This document shows, in pieces, positions 1 through 7,343 of a stretch of 64,000 nucleotides of DNA; the stretch's first letter is position 1, and each line of letters begins with the position of its first letter. Origin of the DNA: M0108 sp044228795 (GTDB lineage: Bacteria > Pseudomonadota > Gammaproteobacteria > Chromatiales > Chromatiaceae). A model generated the notes under the pieces. It ran no database searches and was not told the origin of the DNA. It saw only the letters and a program-made list of their open reading frames with translations. Both the position numbers and the translations under genes were made by a program. The stretch lies in contig JBGAUE010000002.1 in the NCBI GenBank assembly GCA_044228795.1, positions 62,001-126,000 on the forward strand, written 5' to 3'.

Positions 1-448
1 CATTGACGTAGAGGTCGGCCTTGTGATGACGGCCGAACCAGTCCGCCAGATCTATCAACTCGCGTAGGCAGGGAAAGCGGTCGATAAGATGAGTCTTGTT
101 GGCCTTCCGGCAGGCGCTGATCAAATCGCGACGGCGGGGGGTATCCAGAGGTAGCCCAGGGCCGGCCAGGGCGGACAGCAGGGGGTCTCGAATACGCCGA
201 CCGCTGGTCTGCCAGGCCTGGATCTGAGCGCTGTAATCCTCGATCTGCTCCAGCAGGACCGGGGCAAAGTTGACCACGGCACGGGCCTGCGGCTGGGCCT
301 CCAGGTGTGCTGCCATGTCGGAGTAGTCCTTAATGCCGTGGAGATAGACCCATGGCAGATGGTACTCACCCCCCCCCGGTCCCCGGTAGTCTGGCTGGTG
401 CATATGCCAGCATAAAACCACCGGCAAGCGGGTGGGGTCAGCGGACAT
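1..448 (-). CDS. Glycoside hydrolase family 57 enzyme, N-terminal part (runs off left edge)
   Basis: About 149 codons of the N-terminus are present; the rest lies beyond the left edge. The protein opens with LPVVLCWHMHQPDYRG and continues with LPWVYLHGIKDYSDMA, the typical start of GH57 alpha-glucan-acting enzymes, in which the early His-x-His pair lines the active site. The ATG at 446-448 lies inside the last codons of glgC, giving an 11-base overlap, so the two are probably translationally coupled. Sitting directly behind glgC and near glgB, it most likely processes or debranches glycogen in the cytoplasm. Whether it acts as an amylase, a 4-alpha-glucanotransferase or a branching enzyme cannot be told without the catalytic domain. 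Confidence 0.85.
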   Translation of the reverse strand, partial: MSADPTRLPVVLCWHMHQPDYRGPGGGEYHLPWVYLHGIKDYSDMAAHLEAQPQARAVVNFAPVLLEQIEDYSAQIQAWQTSGRRIRDPLLSALAGPGLPLDTPRRRDLISACRKANKTHLIDRFPCLRELIDLADWFGRHHKADLYVN

Positions 449-1709
449 AACTGGGTTCCTGCTTGAGCATTTCCGGGGTGACCAGGGTTACCGCGGATTC
501 GGTGACATAGAAGCCGTTAGCACGATCCTGGTCCGGATCCAGGCCAATGTTCATCCCCTCGGGGATGCGGCAGCCCCGATCAATGACGGTATTATGGATG
601 CGACAATTGCGGCCAATGTCCACGTCCGGAAGTATTACCGAATCCTGGACGTAAGAATAGGAATTGACGCGGACGTTAGAAAAGAGCAGGGAATGGCGGA
701 CCACAGCACCTGAAATGATACAGCCACCAGAAACCATGGAATCCACCGCCATACCCCGACGCTCTTCGTCATCGAAGACAAACTTGGCGGGGGGCAATTG
801 CTCCTGGTAGGTCCAGATAGGCCATGAAGAATCATAGAGATTAAGCGGCGGGGTAACGCCGATCAACTCTAGATTGGCCTGCCAAAAGGCGTCGACGGTA
901 CCCACGTCGCGCCAATAGGCCTGCTCGCCACTACGCACGTCACGGAAGGGATAGGCCATAACCCGATACTTTTCGATCGCACCAGGAATAATGTCCTTGG
1001 CAAAATCACGGCTGGAACCCGGCATATCCGAGTCCCGGATTAGCTGCTCGTATATAAACCCACGATTGAATACGTAAATCCCCATGGAGGCCAGAGCCAC
1101 TCCATCGCGCCCGGGAATGGCATCGGGTTGGTCGGGCTTTTCGGCAAAGTGGCGTACCCGGTTATCCCGATCCACGGACATGACGCCAAAGTCCCGGGCC
1201 TTGGTCAGATCGACTTCCAGGCAGCCCACCGTCATATCGGCACCCATCTCGACGTGCTGGGCGATCATGGCGCCATAATCCATTTTATAGATGTGGTCGC
1301 CAGCCAGGATCAGGACATAGTCCGGATTATGAGCACGGATGATGTCCAGATTCTGGAAGACGGCGTCAGCGGTGCCGGCGTACCAGGAGGTCTCGGTAAC
1401 GCGCTGCTGAGCGGGCCAAAGCTCAACGAACTCGCCGAACTCGCCACGCAGGAATCCCCAACCCTTCTGGATATGCAGAATGAGAGAGTGGGACTTGTAC
1501 TGAGTGAGAACGCCGATGCGGCGGATACCCGAGTTGATGCAATTCGAGAGCGGAAAATCGACAATGCGGAACTTGCCACCAAAGGGCACCGCCGGCTTGG
1601 ATCGCCACTTGGTAAGGTCCTGGAGGCGCGAGCCTCGGCCACCGGCCAGAATCAGGGCCAGGGTGTTGCGGGTGAGGCGACTGACAAAACGTTGACTCGA
1701 ATCCGGCAT
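438..1709 (-). CDS. glgC: Glucose-1-phosphate adenylyltransferase (ADP-glucose pyrophosphorylase)
   Basis: This enzyme makes ADP-glucose from glucose-1-phosphate and ATP, the committed step of bacterial glycogen synthesis. It is 423 residues long, close to the usual 420-430. The nucleotidyltransferase signature LILAGGRGSRL lies at about residues 19-29, followed by KPAVPFGGKFRIVDF. A left-handed beta-helix region with hexapeptide-like repeats forms the C-terminal quarter (VILPDVDIGRNCRIHNTVI). The first ATG gives a normal N-terminus. Its stop overlaps the start of the GH57 gene, and glgB is transcribed divergently 117 bases away, so the intergenic gap probably holds both promoters. Confidence 0.97.
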   Translation of the reverse strand: MPDSSQRFVSRLTRNTLALILAGGRGSRLQDLTKWRSKPAVPFGGKFRIVDFPLSNCINSGIRRIGVLTQYKSHSLILHIQKGWGFLRGEFGEFVELWPAQQRVTETSWYAGTADAVFQNLDIIRAHNPDYVLILAGDHIYKMDYGAMIAQHVEMGADMTVGCLEVDLTKARDFGVMSVDRDNRVRHFAEKPDQPDAIPGRDGVALASMGIYVFNRGFIYEQLIRDSDMPGSSRDFAKDIIPGAIEKYRVMAYPFRDVRSGEQAYWRDVGTVDAFWQANLELIGVTPPLNLYDSSWPIWTYQEQLPPAKFVFDDEERRGMAVDSMVSGGCIISGAVVRHSLLFSNVRVNSYSYVQDSVILPDVDIGRNCRIHNTVIDRGCRIPEGMNIGLDPDQDRANGFYVTESAVTLVTPEMLKQEPSYVR

Positions 1710-1826
1710 GGGAACCCCCTCGGCGATGGCTAATTTCGGCTGGCGCTTGGCTAACTGCGGCGCTGCTTATGGTACCATCATCCACCGTTGCGCCATCGCC
1801 TCTTGCCGTGTAGGAGACACGCCGTC

Positions 1827-4079
1827 ATGCCCACGGGAATCCCCGCCGCCGTCCGACTCCCCGAATACCTCCAGCGCATCCTGGAGGCCCGCCATCACGA
1901 TCCCTTCGAGGTTCTGGGCCGCCATGTCAAGGAAGGCGTTTGCACCCTGACCCTCTTTCTACCCAAGGCAGAAGGGGTAAGGGTTGCAGGGACTCAGGTG
2001 GAGGTTCCACGCATCGAGGGCACGGATCTCTTCGTTTGGGTGGGCGATCCCGCCCAGGTCCCCCCCGGCTATCGCATCGACTGGACCGACGCTCAGGGCC
2101 AGGTCCATCGCCTCATAGACCCCTACGCCTTCCCCGCCCAACTGGAGGATTTTGACCTTCACCTCTTTGGCGAGGGCCGCCACTGGCATGCCTATCGATT
2201 TCTTGGCGCCCATCCGCGTGTCGTAGCCGGGGTGACCGGTACCCTCTTCGCCGTCTGGGCCCCCAACGCCCAACGCGTTAGCGTAGTGGGCAACTTCAAT
2301 GCCTGGGACGGACGTCTTCACCCCATGCGGGCACGCGGTGGCTCTGGAGTCTGGGAAATCTTCCTGCCGGCCCTTGGCCCGGGCGAGTTCTACAAATTCG
2401 AGCTACGCGACCAGCATGGCAACGTCCACGTCAAAATCGATCCCTATGCCACCGCTTTTCAGACCCGCCCGGAAACGGCTTGCATCACCCAGGGCGACAG
2501 CGACTTTGCCTGGGACGACACCGCCTGGCTAGAGACCCGCGCCCAGGCCGATTGGTCACACCAGCCACTGTCGGTCTATGAGGTCCACCTCAGTTCCTGG
2601 CAGCGCAGCGCCGATGGCAACTTCCTCGGCTACCGCGAGATCGCGGAACGCTTGGCGGACTATGTCCAGGAGGTGGGCTTTACCCATATTGAACTCCTGC
2701 CCATCACCGAACACCCACTGGACGCCTCCTGGGGTTACCAGACTACGGGCTATTTTGCCCCTACCAGCCGCTTCGGCACCCCGGAGGACTTCCGCTGGTT
2801 TGTGAATCACCTGCATCGTAAGGGCATTGGCGTCCTCCTCGACTGGGTCCCCGCCCACTTTCCCCGCGATACCTTCGCCCTGGCCCGCTACGATGGTTCG
2901 GCCCTCTACGAGCACGAGGACCCGCGCATGGGTGAGCACAAAGATTGGGGCACCCTGATCTTTAACTTCGGGCGTAACGAGGTGAAAAACTTCCTCCTAT
3001 CCAGCGCCCTCTTCTGGCTTGAAGAGTTCCACCTCGACGGCCTGCGCGTGGACGCGGTTGCTTCCATGCTCTATCTGGACTATTCACGCAACGCTGGCGA
3101 GTGGATACCCAATCGCTATGGCGGCAACGAAAACCTTGAGGCAGTCGACTTCCTCCGCCAGCTCAATGAGATCACCCACGGCCAGCAACCTGGCACCCTG
3201 ATGATCGCCGAGGAATCCACCGCCTGGCCGGCAGTATCGCGACCAACCTTCGCCGGCGGCCTGGGCTTCACCATGAAGTGGAACATGGGTTGGATGCATG
3301 ACACCTTGGCCTACTTCTCCAAGGACCCGATCTACCGGCATTATCACCACGATATGCTCACCTTCGGGCTGCTGTATGCCTTCACCGAGAACTTCGTCCT
3401 ACCCTTCTCCCATGACGAGGTCGTCCACGGCAAGCGCTCCCTACTCGACCGCATGCCCGGGGACAGCTGGCGCAAATTCGCTGGCCTGCGTCTGCTCTAC
3501 ACCTTCATGTTCAGCTATCCAGGCAAGAAACTGCTCTTCCAGGGCTGTGAATTCGGCCAAGGGCAGGAATGGAACTTTGCTGGCGAATTGGATTGGTACC
3601 TGCTCGAACGGGCCCCTCACCAGGGCATCCACCACCTGGTTGCGGACCTTAACCGACTCTATCGCCGGCAGCGGGCCCTTTACGATCTGGACTTCCAGGA
3701 CACCGGCTTTGAGTGGCTCGACTGCAACGACAGTTCCCAGTCCGTCCTGAGTTACCTGCGCAAGGATCGTACCGGCGACGCCAAGGTGCTAGCCCTGTTC
3801 AACTTCACCCCGGTGCCGCGCCCGAGCTATCGCCTCGGCGTTCCCGAGGCCGGTTATTACCGCGAGGTTATCAATTCCGACAACGAAATCTATGGCGGCA
3901 GCTCTTATGGCGAGCGCGTGGGTGGTGCCTCCGAACCCATGGCCTGGATGGGGCGCCCCCATTCCATCCTCGTAGACCTGCCCCCCCTCGCGGGTGTCAT
4001 TCTCGTCCTCGACCCCTTTGCCGACACATCCCAGCCTACCCAGGAACCCGATGAGGCCCAGGACGCGGATGCGCAATGA
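1827..4079 (+). CDS. glgB: 1,4-alpha-glucan branching enzyme
   Basis: It introduces alpha-1,6 branches into glycogen. I chose the ATG at 1827 (750 residues) rather than an upstream in-frame start because GGAGA lies about nine bases before it and the product then begins MPTGIPAAVRLPEYL. The order is a GlgB N-terminal domain, a CBM48 domain (TLFAVWAPNAQRVSVVGNFN), then the GH13 barrel with the nucleophile region DGLRVDAVASMLYLDYSR, the acid/base region MIAEESTAWP and the transition-state motif FSHDEVVHGK. A short acidic tail follows. It is divergent from glgC and ends in a convergent gap with the hemerythrin gene. Confidence 0.97.
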   Translation: MPTGIPAAVRLPEYLQRILEARHHDPFEVLGRHVKEGVCTLTLFLPKAEGVRVAGTQVEVPRIEGTDLFVWVGDPAQVPPGYRIDWTDAQGQVHRLIDPYAFPAQLEDFDLHLFGEGRHWHAYRFLGAHPRVVAGVTGTLFAVWAPNAQRVSVVGNFNAWDGRLHPMRARGGSGVWEIFLPALGPGEFYKFELRDQHGNVHVKIDPYATAFQTRPETACITQGDSDFAWDDTAWLETRAQADWSHQPLSVYEVHLSSWQRSADGNFLGYREIAERLADYVQEVGFTHIELLPITEHPLDASWGYQTTGYFAPTSRFGTPEDFRWFVNHLHRKGIGVLLDWVPAHFPRDTFALARYDGSALYEHEDPRMGEHKDWGTLIFNFGRNEVKNFLLSSALFWLEEFHLDGLRVDAVASMLYLDYSRNAGEWIPNRYGGNENLEAVDFLRQLNEITHGQQPGTLMIAEESTAWPAVSRPTFAGGLGFTMKWNMGWMHDTLAYFSKDPIYRHYHHDMLTFGLLYAFTENFVLPFSHDEVVHGKRSLLDRMPGDSWRKFAGLRLLYTFMFSYPGKKLLFQGCEFGQGQEWNFAGELDWYLLERAPHQGIHHLVADLNRLYRRQRALYDLDFQDTGFEWLDCNDSSQSVLSYLRKDRTGDAKVLALFNFTPVPRPSYRLGVPEAGYYREVINSDNEIYGGSSYGERVGGASEPMAWMGRPHSILVDLPPLAGVILVLDPFADTSQPTQEPDEAQDADAQ

Positions 4080-4193
4080 CATATACATGACACACCTTAG
4101 CTAGAACGCCGTCCGTCAACCTGCTTGGGGTGTGTTTAGTCCTGCTCACCCTCACCGGATAGCGACTAGATCAACTTCTGTGGGGCAGGGCGA

Positions 4194-4742
4194 TCAAGCC
4201 CTGGCCTGGGAAGATAGATGCTGAAAAATAGTATGGATACGCTGCAAATCCGTCTCGCTTAGCAGCGGATCGATGGTACGTTCCACCTCCGCCTGTATCG
4301 CGGCCCAGTCCTCTTCCTTCAACACCCGACGAGCCAGAGGAAAGGCCTCGGCCTCTTCGAGGTCGAGGTGAGCGCGCAGGGTCGCGACCATTTCCCGGCC
4401 ATAGGCCTCGATCTGATCCCGGCGCTGAACCTCATCGTTGACCACCCCCTCGACAGCTTGGCGGAAATTACGGGTCATCTCATTCAGGGCTTGGTGCTGG
4501 CGGGTCAGGACGTCAAGGTAGGGCTGCTGTTGGCCGGCCAAGCGGAGACGGTCACGGATTACCTCTTCCATGGGATGGTGGATCTGGTCCGAATAATCCT
4601 CCATGTATTGCAGCAGTTCGCTGAGGATTTCGTAGTCCGGCTCCCGTCCGTCGTGAAACATCGCCAGAATATCGTCCAGCAGGTCGAGTAGCTGGGTGAT
4701 CTGCTTGTGCTCATGATGGAGGCGATCAAGTACTTGCGTCAT
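4194..4742 (-). CDS. Hemerythrin HHE cation-binding domain protein
   Basis: A 182-residue cytoplasmic four-helix protein. Clustered His and Glu residues sit where the HHE family places di-iron ligands: LHHEHKQI at about residues 8-15, IHHPMEEV at about 55-62 and HLDLEEAEAFP at about 125-135. No signal peptide or membrane segment is present. An AGAGGA ribosome site lies about nine bases before the ATG. Relatives bind oxygen or nitric oxide or help repair iron centres, but which applies here cannot be decided from sequence. It lies alone between glgB (convergent) and the K+ channel gene (same strand, 139-base gap). Confidence 0.88.
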   Translation of the reverse strand: MTQVLDRLHHEHKQITQLLDLLDDILAMFHDGREPDYEILSELLQYMEDYSDQIHHPMEEVIRDRLRLAGQQQPYLDVLTRQHQALNEMTRNFRQAVEGVVNDEVQRRDQIEAYGREMVATLRAHLDLEEAEAFPLARRVLKEEDWAAIQAEVERTIDPLLSETDLQRIHTIFQHLSSQARA

Positions 4743-4881
4743 GGGTCATGGTCCTCTTCAAGTAGATGCAGGCTCCAACGGCTCGGCCGGCATGACGGGA
4801 AAATCATCAAGCCCTAGTATGGCATAGTAAGACTCGGGTGTTGCCAATAGCAGAGCCACAATAGCTGACTCACTAGATGGC

Positions 4882-6606
4882 TTATACCCTCTGGCCAGCG
4901 GTCGGTTTGATTCGCTCTGCGAGCCAATTCCAGAGGGTCCCCTCAGGAGAACTGCCGCCCGTTAGGACATAGTTGAGGGCATGGACATTCTGCAAGGTCC
5001 AGCCCAGGCGGGAACGTCCCAGGGGACGGCCGCACAGAAGTAAGCGATCGCCAGGACCGATAGGGCGGTCATGCGGTGGCAACAGCTCCCGCCCCGGGCC
5101 TTGAACCAACAACAAGGGAATGATGGGCAGGGAGCGTTCACGGGCGCGGGGATCGCGCAAAAGGGCACCCAAGGTAATCTTCGCGCCCTGCCCGGTCAGG
5201 ACGCAGATGGCATGGGCGTGATCATCATCTAAGGTAACCTCCCAGACATCCGGCACCTGGTGGTCGACCAGAGCCGCAATGCGACTCACCAGTTCGCAAG
5301 ACCAGGCGTGATCCTGAACCTGAGCGAGCTGCTCGAACTCGGTTAATAGGGGGGTGACCAAAAGGATACGGATGCGGTCGGCTATGATGGTGCTCGGGTG
5401 CATCACGATGTCAGCGCCTACGGCCTTGAAGAGCTCCTCGTTATCCTTGTAATTCTCCCGCACCACGATAAAAAGATCGGGGTTAAGGGTCCGTGCTGTC
5501 ATTACAATAGCGAGGTTATTGGCATCGTTGTTGGTGCCCACTACCAGACCCACGGCACGCCGCACGCCGGCCTGATCCAGAGTCTGGGCTTCGGTGCCCA
5601 ACCCCAGGACCAGAGGTACCCCTTCCGGCCTGCCGGTTAATTCGGGCGCGGATTCCACCAACACCAGATCCATCCCCCGAGCACCGAGATTGGCCGCGAT
5701 GGCCTTGCCAAATCGCCCATAACCACAGAGAATCCACAGGCCTTCGGCAGGCGGCATGAGGGGATCCTGGAGTGAATCACCCTGGAGACCGGACAGCCAG
5801 TCCCGCATCAGGGCCAGGCCAGGCGTGGCGATGGCCATGGCCAGGTAGGCGCCAAAGATATCGAAAGGGTCGTAGATAAAATCGGTACCGAAGGAGGCCA
5901 TGTTGGCCTCCACCTCATGGGAGTCGGCACGGCAGACGACCTTGACCTCGGGATGAATCAGCTTTGCGGCGATGGCGATCTTAAGGTTGGTCTCGTTGAC
6001 GTCAGTCAAGGCCACCACGGCCGCGCACAAGGGATGTTTGAGCCCCCCCTCCAGCAGATGATGAGGTCGGCGTGCGTCGCCATGCAGGGCAGGCACATAC
6101 TCGCGCAGATTTTCAAGCTGGAGCAGATCGACCCGCTCCTGGCGGTGGTCGATCACGACTGCATGCCGATTGCCATCGGTAATGGCCTGAACCAGGGCGC
6201 TACCCGTCTCCCCATAACCGCAAACCAGGTAAAAGGGTTCTCTCATCCGCCGGATGCGCCGGGCAAAGCGCAACTCCGCCAAGGATTGTTGAAAGGTCTT
6301 GTCCTGAAGCAGGGCAATCAGGGTACCAATGGAGTAGAACCAGCCCACCACCGTCAGATAGATGGCGATAGTGACCCAGGCGCGCTGGGCATCGGTAAAG
6401 GCATAGGGAATCTCGCCAAAACCTATGGTGGTTGCGGTGTAGCTAAAGAAGTAGAAGGCATGGAAAAAATCCATGTGCCAGAGATTGCCCTCGGCGTCCT
6501 GGCCTGGGATCAGGACCATCCCCATGATGGAGACCGAGTAGATGGTGATGAGGACGATCAGCGGGGCGCGCATGCGCCGGAAGATCAGAAAGGCGACATT
6601 ATCCAT
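4882..6606 (-). CDS. Two-TM potassium channel with tandem RCK/TrkA-N domains
   Basis: This 574-residue protein has two membrane helices around a pore loop containing the selectivity filter TTIGFGE near residue 60. Two Rossmann-type RCK modules follow: FYLVCGYGETGSALVQAI from about residue 124, and LWILCGYGRFGKAIAANL from about residue 292. A TrkA-C-like ligand-binding region forms the C-terminus. The layout is that of ligand-gated prokaryotic K+ channels, in which nucleotide or ion binding to the RCK ring opens the pore. The filter reads GFG rather than the commoner GYG, which is known among RCK channels. The small membrane protein gene 100 bases upstream lies on the same strand and may be co-transcribed. 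Confidence 0.9.
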   Translation of the reverse strand: MDNVAFLIFRRMRAPLIVLITIYSVSIMGMVLIPGQDAEGNLWHMDFFHAFYFFSYTATTIGFGEIPYAFTDAQRAWVTIAIYLTVVGWFYSIGTLIALLQDKTFQQSLAELRFARRIRRMREPFYLVCGYGETGSALVQAITDGNRHAVVIDHRQERVDLLQLENLREYVPALHGDARRPHHLLEGGLKHPLCAAVVALTDVNETNLKIAIAAKLIHPEVKVVCRADSHEVEANMASFGTDFIYDPFDIFGAYLAMAIATPGLALMRDWLSGLQGDSLQDPLMPPAEGLWILCGYGRFGKAIAANLGARGMDLVLVESAPELTGRPEGVPLVLGLGTEAQTLDQAGVRRAVGLVVGTNNDANNLAIVMTARTLNPDLFIVVRENYKDNEELFKAVGADIVMHPSTIIADRIRILLVTPLLTEFEQLAQVQDHAWSCELVSRIAALVDHQVPDVWEVTLDDDHAHAICVLTGQGAKITLGALLRDPRARERSLPIIPLLLVQGPGRELLPPHDRPIGPGDRLLLCGRPLGRSRLGWTLQNVHALNYVLTGGSSPEGTLWNWLAERIKPTAGQRV

Positions 6607-6706
6607 GGAAATCAGTCAACCCTAGGACTAAGATACAGGAGCCCGCGCCTAACGGCTAAGGGGGTGGCGACCATACCTTAACCAGATCCCAGGGCAAAAC
6701 CGTGAA

Positions 6707-7090
6707 TTAACGTCGCAACATGACCGTTTCGATGACCAGCAGCACCACGGAGATCACATTGGCGATCATGGCGCCGCCGCTCAGGGAGACGATACTGGTG
6801 GTAACCCCAGGCGTCAAACCCGTCGCCGCGACATGTACCGCCACGGCCCACACGACGACGGCTGCGATGAGTTGAAGCATGGCTGCCAGGCTAGTGGCCA
6901 GAAGTACGGCCCCCAACTGGGTGCGATCCCCAAACTTAAGCACTGTGGCGATAGCGTTTACCACCAGCGTGGCAAAGAGTTCCCACACATGGTGATGTTC
7001 CGGGTTGTCCACATCGCCGACAAAAAACCCAAAGTTAAGGGTCAGCGACAGTACAATGAAAAAGCCAAAGACAACCTTTTCAGGATTCAT
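6707..7090 (-). CDS. Small integral membrane protein, DUF6394-like
   Basis: A 127-residue protein with about four hydrophobic helices. I prefer the ATG at 7088-7090 (MNPEKVVFGFFIVL) to an upstream in-frame start because the added N-terminus is basic, proline-rich and unlike the rest. The conserved-looking core VNAIATVLKFGDRTQLGAVLLATSL resembles what I recall of the DUF6394 family, which has no assigned biochemical role. It precedes the RCK potassium channel on the same strand, so a role alongside that channel is possible but is only inferred from position. Confidence 0.7.
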   Translation of the reverse strand: MNPEKVVFGFFIVLSLTLNFGFFVGDVDNPEHHHVWELFATLVVNAIATVLKFGDRTQLGAVLLATSLAAMLQLIAAVVVWAVAVHVAATGLTPGVTTSIVSLSGGAMIANVISVVLLVIETVMLRR

Positions 7091-7343
7091 ACGGATACCT
7101 GGCTTGGGACTGAGGGAAGGCGCCGCCCTCCCCCATCCTGGGTGAATTCGGCGCACGGAGAGGGATTATCCCCCCCAAGCCAGGGGCAGGTAAAGAATTC
7201 GTAAACCCCATAATTAACCAGCCTCATTGCCCACGGACCCTTGCCAAGGCCCGGCATCATCCGGGCCGTCCATTGCCCAACCGGAGGGTAATGGCTGGCC
7301 AACGGCCAACCCCGGCCAGACATCCAGCCTGGACCGCGAGCGG
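7091..7343. other. Intergenic stretch without a gene
   Basis: This gap lies between the end of topB and the DUF6394-like gene, both on the minus strand. It holds a small inverted repeat, TGGCC-AAC-GGCCA, near 7293-7305, which could help end topB transcription but has no T-run. I see no credible small gene here. Confidence 0.4.

Noticed and set aside
4088..4133. A possible hairpin ACACACC...GGTGTGT after glgB
   Set aside because: The loop is over 30 bases and there is no T-run.
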